In this document: in pieces, positions 13,131 to 24,545 of the stretch
Layout: every line of letters starts with the position of its first letter
Position numbering within the stretch: position 1 is the first letter of the stretch
Source of the DNA: Tanypteryx hageni
Lineage: Eukaryota; Arthropoda; Insecta; Odonata; Petaluridae
Direction of reading: 5' to 3'
Assembly: GCA_028673005.1 (NCBI GenBank)
Contig: CM054116.1
Span: 25,335,840-25,399,839 of the forward strand
DNA length: 64,000 bases
Program-made: the position numbers and the translations under genes
The notes under the pieces: generated by a model
Databases searched by the model: none
What the model was told of the DNA's origin: nothing
Seen by the model: the letters and a program-made list of their open reading frames with translations, nothing else

Positions 13131-13264
13131 CACGCCAAAGAAAAATAACGAAAAAGAGAAATGGCTGTAGGGGATCGACGGTGGGAATACACGGTCGTGA
13201 GGTTATAATCCCTTTTTGGTCCTTTAATAAATAAATGTACGGATTTGAAAAAAATCCTCATTCT

Positions 13265-13810
13265 GTTCCGTATTCGAGGTCTTTTTGGCCATTCCCTTCT
13301 CCCTCTCTCTCTCGGTTTTTATTTCTGAAACGCCATATTTCGTGCTCCCCTCTTCCCTTCCTCTATACCCCTTCTCCTTTTTTATCTTCCCCCCCTTTCA
13401 CCCTCCTCCCCCTCGTCCTCTCATCCCAGCCCCTCTTTCCTCTACCTCTCTCTCTCTCCACATGTCACTCCCTCTCTTCATTTCTCTCTCTCTCTCCACG
13501 CCCTTCTCTAACTCTACTACTACTAACCACCCGTCCCATCCCTTTCTTCTCTTCCTAGCTCTCTCCCCATCCATCCTCCTACTCGTCTCCTTTCTCTCAC
13601 ACACTTTTTCCCCTCTCCTCCATTCTTCGTCCTCCTTCCCCTCTCACCTCTCCCATTTCTAGTCTCCCTCTTCACTTTCACTCTCTCCTCTCGCCATTTC
13701 TCCTCCCTCCCACTTTCCTCACTCCTCCCTCCTATTCTCCCTCTGTCACTCTTCCCTCTCTCTTTTCCCCTCTCTCCCACTCTCTATCTGCTCCTCCCTC
13801 ATCTCTTCGA
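13265..13810 (+). repeat. Long pyrimidine (CT) tract
   Basis: About 540 bases in which the plus strand is nearly all C and T, only about 135 bases after the preceding purine tract ends. The strand asymmetry therefore reverses. Open frames of 107 and 125 codons here are Ser/Pro/Leu/Phe repeats and are rejected as genes. Confidence 0.85.
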
Positions 13811-15187
13811 GAGTCGTTAGGAGTTGATGAGCACGAAAACCGTTCTAATCGCCTTTGCCGCTCACTCCCCGTACCTCTTTCGACTTCGAACCTCGTCTTT
13901 CGGACTGAAAATTAAAGAGCTTTGAAATCGAAAAGCGGACGAGTGTTCCGTGATTGGTCGATATAAATAATGCTGAGGTACCATATCCTTTTACACAAAG
14001 GAAACTTTAATCTGTCCTATGGAAACTTAATATTTCCTGGATGCGTAGCTATGGTTTCTCATTTAGAACTCTTTATCAAAGCAATTAGTTCGAAACGAGA
14101 GCTAACGTTTCTTTCGAAATAGAAGGCCGTTCCGAGCAACAGTCGAAATCATTAACGTTGACGTCAGAGTCGGTATGTTAGGAGATTATTGACCATTTTC
14201 TTTTATCTAGGATAGAATGCTCAATAGCAATATCTGTGACGAATAATTTTTTGGGTTTACGAAAGACATGCATCCTACAAACAAGGAGGATGAAAGTTAT
14301 AAACATAGAAGTGGCAAACTTTTGGAATAAGATATATAACCACGTGGAGATTGATTTATTGTTTTGCTGATAGAGAATGGAAAAATGTAGGGATGGAAAT
14401 TTATTTATCGCTTTTATAAAAGCCATAGCAAGAGAGAAGGCATCCTTTCGTATGCTTTAAACTTTTTGTTTTTTATTATTCAATTAACTTGTAAATAATT
14501 AAAATTTCGAAATTTTTCATCAGCAGAGAATATTTTTTTAGAAAAATCTATCAAGTCTATTAATGAAGGATATTTTTCCGAAGACGGAGATTGCTATATT
14601 GCTGGTATCAAATAGGCAATATCAATTAACTGTTCACTTGGGACTGCATATTTTTATATTGTAATCCGTAATACACTCAGTGAGGGCAATTATGACGCAG
14701 TCATTTGAATGCTTATCAAAGAAACGATTTTGTAATAACATCACCAGGGTATGAGAATCCTAATAAAGTACGAGTTTCATTCATGAGTTTGAAATGGCAG
14801 ATTGATGATTTTTTGTCAACTCAAAGCATAAATATCAATAGAGTGTCGTAGGTCCTTCAATTTTCAAGCGTTCTTTCTCCTATTGTCTCTTTCTCCTATT
14901 GTCTCTTTCTCCGCCTTTCTTTCAAAAAACTTGCTTCCTCTGGTAAAAGCCTTTACAGCTCAAAATTTCATCTTGGTCCATTGGCTGAATGAGAGACGAA
15001 GTGATGGGTGGCATAAAAAGACATTTAAAATTTCCAGATCATCGCTTGTCAGCCGGGAGGGTAGTTGCGGTGTGCTATAGAAACAAATCCTTTACACTTC
15101 TTTCTTCAACTCTCAAGGCGTATCTCTAACAAGTATCTATCTAGAATGTTATCCATGAACGCGTTTTTTATATTTCATGTGGTTATA
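13811..15187. other. Intergenic DNA, no gene recognised
   Basis: Returns to AT-rich sequence. A minus frame of 82 codons (14178-14426) has no motif. A TATTGTCTCTTTCTCC unit is tandemly repeated at about 14881-14910. Confidence 0.5.
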
Positions 15188-15230
15188 TCGTCACACAGGC
15201 GCGAATTTAGGGGGTGCGAGGTTCCAAGGT

Positions 15231-16202
15231 CAGCGGCTGGCAAACTACGGCTTTAGAGACGCATATGGCTCCTTGAGTACATGCCTGTGGCTCATAAGAT
15301 GTTAGCTAAGCTCCCTAACCTTTATCAGCCATGAAACAAGCTTATTGAAGATATTCGAATTTGTAAAAAATAAACGGCACTATATACATTGCACAAACTT
15401 TCTCATATAGGTATATTCGTTTGGTCATTGTCCCGAAATTAAATCTGTATGCTTGGTAATTCACTGCCAATGATGTAAATAATGCGTAGCAACAGAACCA
15501 AAGCGACTGACACCATCAATTTCTCACACCTATCACCTCTCATTAATAAGCGCGTGGAGTTAACATAGAAGTACGGAATTTTAGACTAGGGAATCCTCGG
15601 GTCCCCCCTCCCCTCTGACTCATGCACTGACTCTGCGTATCATTATTTAAAAAATTCTCATTCGGTTGTCATAAACAATTGGCATATTGCTTGTAAATGT
15701 GGATTACTTCCATTTAGTCCCCGGTCAAAAATGAAACATTATCGAATTAATTAAAACCGCTATAGTTGGATTATTTGCCCTTATATTCTTCTGTCGGCGT
15801 GGACTCCGCACACGCATTTTTAAGACAGCATTTGTTAACAACATGATCCATACAAGCCAATAAATTTTCCATGGCGACGAATTTTCTGTGGCGGTGAATT
15901 TCTGGCGGTGAATTTTCCGTGGCGATGAATTTCTGGCGGTGAATTTTCCTCGGCGTTGAATTGCTGGCGATGAATTGATTGCGATGAATGGCTGGCGGTG
16001 AACTTTCCGGATACCCTAAAACGTGTATTTCCATAAAAATCTAGAAGTCGAATTTTTTCACGATTACAATACAATCAATATTCTACGTATATGAGAAAGT
16101 AAAACGGTCGTACTGGTTGTCGCTGTGCGGCTCCCAAGTGATTTGGAATGAAAAAACAAAAACAAAAAAGGATAATTTACTTTGAAAGGTTGCCGACCCC
16201 TG
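15231..16202. mobile_element. Inner hAT element 1 (972 bp, non-autonomous)
   Basis: The left end CAGCGGCTGGCAAACTACGGCT and the complement of the right end, CAGGGGTCGGCAACCTTTC, are standard hAT termini. Both sides carry a GCGGCTC/ATGGCTCC block a little inside. Flanks TCCAAGGT and CCCTAAGT match at only 5 of 8 bases, so the duplication is weak. The interior has no transposase; it contains a minisatellite at about 15868-16010. Confidence 0.6.
15868..16010. repeat. Diverged minisatellite inside hAT element 1
   Basis: A degenerate unit of about 16-20 bases, TGGCGGTGAATTTTC with variants TGGCGATGAATT and CGGCGTTGAATT, repeats about eight times. The minus-strand frames over it read as repeated IHR/ENSPPEIHRH peptides and are artefacts of the repeat. 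Confidence 0.75.
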
Positions 16203-16567
16203 CCCTAAGTGATAGTAGCTTGTGGGGCCCACGACTTGCGAATTCTGAATACATGTGGTTAAGTTTTACGGAGGAAAACAGACTATCAAATTCTTAATAA
16301 TTTATTTGGATATGTATTAACAGTATAGTAGGCGGGCTTCTGAGGTCGATGTTGATTTCAGTTCAAAGTTTTCGATTGGAATAATTATTTTTTAGGGTAC
16401 CCGTCAGTTGAGGCTGGTCTTCGCCAAATATAATGTATGTGCATCGTCGTCATCATTTAGAGCATGTGACCGTTTATTTATGTTGAGAATTTTACACAAT
16501 CTATATATTTCTTTCTCCTCTCGCGCTAAGCACCCGACTCTATTAACACTAACTCTCTTTAGAAGCG

Positions 16568-16648
16568 AGGCCACCACAGGCGCGAGGCTCCCATAGACGC
16601 GAGGACCCCCACAGGCGCGAGGCCCCTCATAGGTGCGAGGCACTAGGA
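16568..16648. repeat. Minisatellite near the right end of the outer hAT element
   Basis: Four tandem units of about 20 bases with core CACAGGCGCGAGGCCCC. The right-hand copy is cut by the next hAT insertion at 16649. The CCCTAG-like motif in this region is where the later elements landed. Confidence 0.7.
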
Positions 16649-17821
16649 CGGGGCTGGCGAACCTATGACACGCGTGCCAAGAGTGGCACGTGGAACGATT
16701 TTGGTTGGCACGCCACAAAATGAAATAAGAAATGAGATGTGCCACTCGCTAATACAGCGGCATGGCGAAAGTGATCCCGGAAATTAATGTAAATAAATGT
16801 ACGTATTGAAACGATGCGAAAGAGAGGCTTCGTTTACAAGTTATATTATGATTTTTCTCATATAATGCATTGTTGAAGAGATATTTTTAAAACTAAATTT
16901 TTTAGCTGCAACAACTACACCACCTATCGGCGACTATTATAAACACTTTACGCTGCTTTTTATTTTATTAGTCGGTGTTTTCAAGTGAATTAAGGTAATT
17001 TTTGTTTTTGTGAATAGCAGTTTATATATTATATATTAAAAATTTTCTCCTTGAATAATGGTGGAATCGAGGAATAAAAAAAAGCAAAATTTTCTGGTGA
17101 AGGAAGCGAAAGGATTTTTAAGGATTGCTGGACTGAATGGTATGGTGCAATTGAAAAGAACGATAAAGAATTGTGTTTTTTGTGGCGGTGCCAAAATTAC
17201 CTGCATGCAGACGCATGTGCAAATCTAATATCTTTAGAGTTTGAAAAGAAAACATCTTGGCCCGAGAAGGAACCGTCCCAAAGGTGTCATCGGCCCACAG
17301 GGATTATGCTCTGTGTTCTGTATCTGACATTTTTATTGTGTCGTTAACATCCGATAAGTATTTAACTGGAATTTGACAAACGGAGGTTGATGCCTCGGAT
17401 CAGTCCGTTTATGTCATACATCTTTTTCATTACTTCATTCATGTCATTTATTAAATCGTTTACACGTATAGCGATTTTTCATGAGATTCCTAATGTTTTT
17501 AGAGAGTACCACCTCCACTAAAGATAACATTAATCATTAATGGACCTTATTTTTCGTTAGAGTTTAATACTATTTGTAGTCTAGAAGATGTGGGATTTGC
17601 TATAATAATTCGATAAAAACTATATTTTGTACTTTGTATTCAATATATCATTTGAATCACATAATATAAATTTATCCCAGTGTGGGAAAGGACATACTAT
17701 ATGCTACATTGTAAGAATAGACCCAGATAACATTTTTTTATGATACTGGCACGCAAAGAGGCACATTTTCTCCTATTAAGTTAATTTTGGCCCGCAAGCT
17801 AGATAAGGTTCGCCAGTCCTG
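16649..17821 (+). mobile_element. Inner hAT element 2 (1173 bp) with transposase N-terminus relic
   Basis: The left end CGGGGCTGGCGAACCT and the complement of the right end, CAGGACTGGCGAACCT, are matching hAT termini. Flanks CACTAGGA (16641-16648) and CCCTAGGT (17822-17829) agree at 6 of 8 bases. Around 17085-17185 a plus-strand piece reads FKDCWTEWYGAIEKNDKEL and is followed in another frame by a Cys-rich stretch. This is the N-terminal zinc-finger region of a hAT transposase, broken by frameshifts and with no catalytic domain downstream. It is an internally deleted derivative. Confidence 0.75.
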
Positions 17822-17841
17822 CCCTAGGTGGTCCCCTAGAT

Positions 17842-20800
17842 CAGTGTTTCTCAACCGCCGGTCCGCGGCCGATTACTTGCCGATCCGCGAAACTTTGTGG
17901 AAAGTTTAAAGAAAGCCTTAATATTTTTTATATTGCTACGACTCTGAAGTCCTGTAAAACAGTTTTCTACTTGCTGCAGGATGAAAATCTGCGAAGTTGT
18001 GGCTAAATATTAATGCTTAGAGTGCTATAACCGTGAATATCCCGAATGGAGAAGAGGTATTTCGGAATGCGGATTCTATGAAAAATAAGGACCACGGATA
18101 CCGGATGTGAATTTTCTGGCATTTTTACTGCTGCATGGGTTTCGTATAAACATTTGCGCAGGAGAAAGCAAAATTAAGGAAGATTTCCCTACGGCCAGGA
18201 GACTCGCCTCATCTTGCATTCATCCCTCGCTATAACCACGCAGCATGGTCATGGGGTCCAAATGCACCAGTAAAGAACAAAAGAAATAGAAAGGTCTACT
18301 TTTAGCCGTGCAACTAATCCTCAACAGCTTCGGGTCGCTACCCGAATGTGTCCTTCGCCATTTCCTTAAGATATCGCATGCCGAAAAGACCCCCTCCAAT
18401 GGCAGGATTGACCCTTTCGAGAATTCCTGCAGAGCGCTAAGAGTGAGAAGGGAATGTCGGCAGCCTCTACTAAAGATAACATTTTGTCCACCAAGCGCCA
18501 TATGAAGGGTCATTTCTGAATTGCTTTAAAGAGGTTTTTCCAGTGTGACGTTTTCTCTCGAGGTTACTGGCCATAACCTTTCATCGCCAGTCCAAGTAAA
18601 CGTATTTTGTGCACCCTCCGCCAGTCTTGTATTACTAGTTACAGAAGAAGGAACACTCCGCGGTTTTGTATTGTGCTTTTTTATATTCGTCTTTGGCGCA
18701 GGTTAGTAGTGTTTTATGACGATCTATTCAAACATCTAACATTAGATGTTATATTTGATAAACACCATTTCTAAAAGTGGACAAGAATTATATATTCTTA
18801 TGTTATTTTCATTTTTATATCAAAATATTTAGCCAGCGGAGTGAAATACTAATTGTTCCCGACATCAGAGGAAAGAGATATAATTCGGCGTGGAATAAGT
18901 AAGTAGTAAAAAATATTTAATTTCGACAGTATATCAGTATAGTTAGTATATGAAAGATTATTTCAAAATAATTCATTTTTAAGTTTCGATGCTCATGCAT
19001 TTGCAGTGTAAAGACATCATTGAAGTTGAAAATTTTCTAGATAAATTATTTTTGTTAGGTATGAAAAATCACAACCCCTGTGAAAAATAAATAGCGATGT
19101 ACACACATTCTTTTTGTTTCTTTAATGTGATTTTTACGATTCATAAAATGGGAAATGAATTCGTCATCTGTAGTATTTAAATACTTGTAATTTTGTAAAT
19201 ATATGGCTAATAGCTTACCTTTTAAATGATAATACTAATACAAGTTTTCGATGCTTGCATACTGCAAGAGCGTCATTGTTTTCGCTTTTCAAGTTCATTG
19301 ATTCGGATCGCCCTGCATCAGAAATATAAATAAACATCATTAAGACAATAGTCTATATTTTACACAAAAAATTTGCAAAACTTGGAATATTTTGTGTTAG
19401 GATTATCGGTGCCCTTTAGAATGTTTTCGGATGAAAATAAATCCCGAAATACCCACGACTTCATATTTTTCCGTTGATAGTAATAAAAGGTTGTAGCATT
19501 AATGTTTCCATGATTTTGACAAACCAAGTTTCAAATCTGTTCACTTTCTTCAATAATTACATTTATAAATTGATAGGAAAACTTAACAAAATACGACATT
19601 AATTTTTTCCCGTTTGCTAAAATTTCGTATTTTAGGATTATGACGTCGTCAATAGTTAGCGTCGTAATTTTAAACCAATGGCATTACAATAAAATCCACT
19701 TATTCTGGTTAGAAGCTCTAAATCAAATATTGGCTCGATTGTGTGATAATTATAGATATTAATAATTTAGTAAAATAAAATTCTTGACCGTCGAATACCC
19801 CCAAAACATGACGTGGGGAGGGAGGGCGGCGAAATGTCTGAAGCTGCTACGTATGCCAAGTCAATGGATGTCAAGATATTTAAATTGCCTATAAAATTAT
19901 ACTCTATAATTTAATTTACTGTAAATATTTCTTATTTACTACAAAAACTTTCATTTGATTTTACTTATAATAAAATTTAATGATAGGCTTGTTTGTTTTC
20001 AGTTTCGGAACTGTGCGTCAAAATGGAGAATTGTCAAATTATTGATAATTACATGCTGATAAGTGGGGTTGCTTAAAAATGAGTGACAAACGAAGAAAAG
20101 AAACATTGCCCAGTTTTTTTTAAAAAAGAGGCAAATACTAAATTTCCATCAACCAGTAATATTAATAATGAATCGGATGCTGCAGATGAAATTGACTGTC
20201 CGCGCGAGAAAAAGAAAAAGACTGGTTTTGTTCGGAGATAAAGCAGTGAATATTTAAAATTAGGTTTCATCGTATGTCCGGGATCTGAAAGGTTTTTACC
20301 AAAACCACAGTGTATAATTTGTGGGGATATTCTGTCAAACAAATGTTTGAAACCTGCAAAGCTTTCTCGTCATTTGAACTCAAAACACCCAGAATTACAA
20401 AATAAACCAGTATAATTTTTCCAACGAAAATTGCAGGTGGTGAAATCACGAAATAATGTATTTAAAAAGTTTTTTTGCGGTAGAAAAGTCCTTATTAAAA
20501 TCTTCTTATTTGGTGGCCTTTCAAATAGCTAAATGCAAGAAACCATATTCAATTGGCGAAGAATTGAGAAAACCTTGTTTGGTAGAAGTTTGTAATGAAG
20601 TTTTAGGTCCAACAGCCGGAGACAAAATGAAAACCATTCCACTTTCCAATGTTACTGTTGAGCGCAGGATTTCCGAATTATCCTCGGACGTTGAAGATCA
20701 GTTGATCCAAAATATCAAAATATCTAAATGGTTTGCAATACAGTTAGATGAGTCAACAGATGTTTCTAATAGAGCAATACTTTTATGTTATTTGCGTTTC

Positions 20801-22188
20801 ATTGATTTTGATGCAGGAGATATGAAGGAAGAATTATTATGTTGCCCTGAACTGCCTTCTCAAACCACAAGCTCTGAAATATTCAACCCAATAAATAAGG
20901 ACATTGAAAGTAAAAGTCTTGAATGGAAAAATTGTGTCGGAATATGCACAGATGGAGCAGCAAGCCTGACTGGCAGGCATTCTGGAGTAGTAACAAGAAT
21001 AAGAAAATTAGGTTACGCTAGAATGGTAGTTACTCACTGCTTCATACACCGCGAGCATTTAGCAACGAAAAAATGTCTCCAGACCTAAATGATGTTCTCA
21101 TGAAATCAGTAAAAATTGTAAACTTTATAAAGGGCAGTGCATTGAATTCACGACTTTTTCTATCTTGTGCGAAGAAATGGGCGCTGATCACGTGCACTTC
21201 CTACTTCATGCAGAAGTTTGGTGGCTATCGAGAGGAAAAGTTTTGAAAAGGTTATTTGAACTAAGGCGAGAAGTTGAATTATTTTTACATGAAAAAAAAT
21301 CGGCATTTGCTGACTGTTTCTGTTGCAAAGAATGGATAGCAAAACTGTCATATTTAGCTGATATATTTTTCCTTGTTAACGAGTTGAATTTCAGTCTTCA
21401 GGGGCACATGACAACTATTTTTAATTTGAACAATAAAATGGACGCATTAAAAAAAAAGTTAACACTTTGGTGCAAGCGGGTACGTGATAGAAATTACGAA
21501 ATGTTTCCTTTGTTTTCTGATTTCGTGGGTTCAGTGAAGTTGGATATTGCAAGCATCACGAGAATTATTTGTGAACATCTTGAAGCACTTTCTCGAGCAT
21601 TCGATGCCTATTACCCACCAGAGGAAGATCTACGATTAGGAAATTTATGGTTTATAGACCCGTTTATAGTACATGAAAACAATAGGCTGACGAACACTGA
21701 AGAGGAACAACTAATTTAACTATCTTCAGATTTAGGATTAAAATCATCCTTTAACTCGACGAGTGTGACTAAATTTTGGCTAAATGTCAAGACTGAGTAT
21801 CCAGAATTGTATGAAAACGCAGTCAAGTTTTTATTACCATTTTCAACCACTTACTTGTGGGAAATCGCCTTTTCAGCCATGACTGCCATAGAGACAAAAG
21901 AAAGAAATCGACTTGCTGTTAGCCGCGCACTACGTTTAGCAGTTACCTCTCAGTCCAAGAATAGAAAAATTGATTAGCGAGAAGGAGCAGCAGCAATCGC
22001 ACTGACTATATGATAAAACTGTGATATTTTTCAAAAATGTAATGCTATTAGAAGTGTTTTATTCTTATGTTTTAATGAAATTTAATTGAATAAAAATACT
22101 GAATGTAAATTGCTGAATTTTACCGGGCCTCGGTGGAATGTTCATAACTTTTACCAGTCCGCGACTGGTTTTCGGTTGAGAAACACTG
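17842..22188 (+). mobile_element. Inner hAT element 3 (4347 bp), autonomous-type, inactivated
   Basis: The termini CAGTGTTTCTCAACCG (17842) and the complement of CGGTTGAGAAACACTG (ending 22188) are perfect over 16 bases. CCGGTCCGCGG-type and CCAGTCGCGGACTGG blocks lie just inside. Flanks CCCTAGAT and TCCTAGAT agree at 7 of 8 bases. The 3' part carries a broken transposase; the 2.2 kb before it has no recognisable gene. It sits 20 bases after element 2, in the body of the outer element. Confidence 0.9.
20079..21977 (+). pseudogene. hAT transposase, ZBED5/SCAND3-like, broken
   Basis: From ATG 20079 the translation starts with a short basic tail and then a BED-type zinc finger (CIICGD ... HLNSKH, about 20305-20385). 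The RNase H-like core follows, with WFAIQLDEST, a first catalytic aspartate region, at about 20730-20760, and CTDGAASLTG at about 20947. After a frameshift near 21070-21160 it continues with the helical insertion, including HAEVWWLSRGKVLKRLFELR (about 21209-21267). It ends with a hAT dimerisation block (YLWEIAFSAMTAIETKERNRL-like, about 21853-21912), where the usual C before EIAFSAM is W. Defects seen are a frameshift at a T-run near 20112, in-frame TAA codons near 20239 and 20413, and the 21.1-kb and 21.72-kb breaks. The order of parts fits animal hAT genes of the ZBED5/SCAND3 group. No product is expected. Confidence 0.9.
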
Positions 22189-22229
22189 TCCTAGATCGCT
22201 TAGCCCCTATATCCGCCTCTGCCGCCACA

Positions 22230-23181
22230 TTTTCGGTCATTAGAGCCTCGTTTGTTTTATAACGGGGCGTACCACGTGAAAGTGAAGTTAACGTTTAAAT
22301 TAGAGAGACTTAATAGCTAAGTTAGCGTTGTATTGTGCATCATAATTCTACATAAATTTAAGTAAAAGTATACTTTTTTTGGATAATTGATTCTTCCAAA
22401 ATGTCATTCAAGTTTAGAACACAGTTTCATAATAACATTTTTAACGTTTCCCTATGCGCCTCTGTAAAACTGAAACTTATAAAGAATGAACGGCATCAAT
22501 GAAGAAATGTACACGAAAAGTTTCAGCTTTTATACCTTCGTAGATATAATTAAAACGATCGAAAAATAGTTAAAATATATTTCACTTGAGTAATTGTAAC
22601 GTAATCTTTAGTTCAAGTTCATTCCTTCATCGTAAATTAGTCATTCATTTTCACTTATTAACCGCTTTGTGCACACAGAAGGAAATTAAACGTATTCAAG
22701 TATTTTTAGTAAATCTAGTTTACTTAAGTTACTACGAAGATTGTTTTCGTTGACAAGAATTAATAAAAAAATAAAAATTTTCAAAATAACATAGGAATTT
22801 CTCTTTGGATTTTTCTCAAACTTTTCAAGAACATATGGCATTAATTAGGAAATTTAGATTTTAATCTTTTATCCCTTCGGAAATATTAAAAAATATTTTA
22901 AAGGCTCTCCAATACGATCTATATTTTTTTTATTGAAATCTAAAGAAAAACAAATGGCAGTAGTACAGAAATCTACCCTCCAAGTTTCAGCTCTCTATCG
23001 TTTACGGTTTCGTCATAATTTCAATTTAAGCAAGTCAACAAACTGACAGACGCAAAAGTGAAACAATAAGCGCATTAAAAAAACAGCTAAAAATTGGCGA
23101 ACCTCAGGCATAAAGTTCTATTGGAATCATTCTGAAAACAGGTTTTGCATGAACCAAACACTTCGGTTTGTATTGTTTATC
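22230..23181. other. Intergenic DNA, no gene recognised
   Basis: AT-rich with stops in all frames; no repeat ends seen. Confidence 0.5.
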
Positions 23182-23195
23182 ACAGTAAAGGAAAT

Positions 23196-23433
23196 TGATG
23201 GAATGATATGATCCGAAGATCCTATGCAGACAGGCATAAGCTGTGAAAGTTGGAACAATTTTTGAAACTAGAAAAAAGTCTGCTATGACCGGGAATTGAA
23301 CCCGGGTCTTCCACTTGCCGGGCGGATATTCTACCCCTGAACTATCGTAGCAGAACATTTTCTCTCGTTTCTGAACACGGATGTTCAATTCCCGGTCATA
23401 GCAGACTTTTTTCTCGTTTCAAAAATTGTTCCA
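23196..23433 (-). mobile_element. tRNA-derived hairpin SINE with 14-bp target duplication
   Basis: ACAGTAAAGGAAAT occurs exactly at 23182-23195 and 23434-23447, as expected for LINE-driven retroposition. Inside is a tRNA-like sequence (23281-23352, minus) and a long inverted repeat: 23249-23301 pairs with 23383-23435 over 53 bases with about one mismatch. The arms include the T-arm half of the tRNA. The right arm is therefore an inverted copy of the tRNA 3' half plus its trailer, and it overlaps the first two bases of the right duplication. Confidence 0.7.
23281..23352 (-). tRNA. tRNA-Gly-like pseudogene within the SINE
   Basis: The 72-base minus-strand sequence has an acceptor stem (TGCTACG with CATAGCA, six of seven pairs), a D-arm with AGTTCAGGGGTAGAA (A box) and a T-arm with GGGTTCAATTCCC (B box). 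The body resembles tRNA-Gly. The loop reads CCGGCAA, so the anticodon by position is GGC and base 33 is C instead of the near-invariant T. The loop change and the retroposon setting argue for a SINE head, not a working gene. Confidence 0.6.
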
Positions 23434-23530
23434 ACAGTAAAGGAAATCAAATTCAAATTTCTTATTGATTTTGGTTATATCGCTTTCCCTACAATCGCTA
23501 GTTTTACTTCGTGAACTTCGTCGGTGTTAG

Positions 23531-23935
23531 CTAGGGTTGCTAACTCCCTGAGCTTTTAGGGAAGGACACTGGCAGTTCTGGCGACAAAAAAATTGTTGTG
23601 AGACACTAACAGAATGGGTGAAAAACCCCATTGCTGTAGTTTTTAGATGATAAATGTCTCTTAGCAATCCAATACAGAGAAGAAAAGTTTCTCCTCCACT
23701 GGGAATCAAACTCCATGAAGGAATTTTGTTTTTCTAAAATATATTTTAATTCATTACTTTAACGCACGGATTTAATGAGAGCCATCGTGTTCCAACATGT
23801 CTTAATAACTCTCTCGATTCATAATCTACAAAATTATGAAATTCTCTCAAATGTTCATGCCTTTTTGCTGAGTTTGAAAAATGAGAATAAACGCGCAGTC
23901 TTAAGTTTGTCGCACAATAAGCACAAACTCTCAAG
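23531..23935 (-). pseudogene. hAT transposase fragment with one possible terminus
   Basis: On the minus strand from about 23934 the frame reads SAKRHEHLREFHNFV then LLRHVGTRWLSLNPCV, the alpha-helical region of a hAT transposase preceding the TRWLS motif. It stops at about 23746 with no catalytic end. At 23532 TAGGGTTGCTAACTCCC resembles a hAT terminus of the same orientation. The matching far end was not found. Confidence 0.6.
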
Positions 23936-24474
23936 AAATGCTTTCAGCGAAACAACTTCAAACGAAATGAAAACGTGGAACATCTCGGCAAGGAAAATTT
24001 CATTAAAATAAGAATAACTCCGATTTTCTTGTACTGCAATAACCTGAATATTTTCCTATTATAATTACAGTGACATTGTCGAAAGAGTTATTTCTTGCCT
24101 TTTTGCGACCAATATGGGCGAGTTTCACACAGTCGAGCATTATTTAATCAGTTTCACGAGATCTCAGCTAACGCAAAACTTAGAAACACACAACCAGCTT
24201 TAAAAAATATGTAGCCTGGTAACTGAAGCAACATTCTCGTTAATTGGGAATGTTCCGAATTTTTCGTGAGTTAAAAAGTTTTGAATATTCACAATCATTG
24301 AGGTCCGAATTAATGAGGTTTTATGATATTTCAAAGTTATCGAACGTACCTATACATTTCTATTCATTAACACCACACCATCGCATTCAAAAATATAATT
24401 GTTTTTACTGAAGATCAGTGGTTAGCAGTGTCATAACGAATAATGTAAATTATTCTAATCCGTGACTTCTAAAT
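23936..24474. other. Probable decayed hAT DNA
   Basis: Broken minus-strand reading upstream of the TRWLS fragment may be further transposase relic, but no motif is clear. No other gene is seen. Confidence 0.3.
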
Positions 24475-24545
24475 CAGAGGTCTCAGATTCGCGGTCCGCA
24501 TGCGGCCCCCGTGGTACATTTTTGCGGCCCGCGATGTGTGATAGT
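24475..24545 (+). mobile_element. Isolated hAT left terminus
   Basis: CAGAGGTCTCAGATTCGCGG followed by TCCGCATGCGGCCCCCG and GCGGCCCGCGA is the usual GC-rich end of animal hAT elements. No partner end or target duplication was found downstream. A similar lone end, TAGGGGCGGACCTAAAAACTTCC, is at about 25050. Confidence 0.5.

Larger units (their letters stand above)
15196..22221. mobile_element. Outer non-autonomous hAT element, split by three hAT insertions
   Basis: The left end CAGGCGCGAATTTAGGGGG at 15196 and the complement of the right end, CAGAGGCGGATATAGGGG (ending 22221), form an imperfect inverted repeat. Flanks TCGTCACA (15188-15195) and CCGCCACA (22222-22229) agree at 6 of 8 bases. 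Its own sequence is only 15196-15230, 16203-16648, 17822-17841 and 22189-22221, in total 534 bases. The rest is three later hAT insertions. A roughly 20-base minisatellite lies near its right end. Confidence 0.65.

Noticed and set aside
13235..13780. Frames of 85-125 codons on both strands
   Set aside because: Low-complexity translation of the CT tract, with no domain.
15771..16074. Repetitive IHRQ/ENSPPEIHRH minus-strand proteins
   Set aside because: They are translations of the minisatellite inside a hAT element.
23281..23352. Functional tRNA gene
   Set aside because: Base 33 is C, the anticodon does not fit the Gly-like body, and the sequence lies inside a retroposed hairpin element with its own target duplication.
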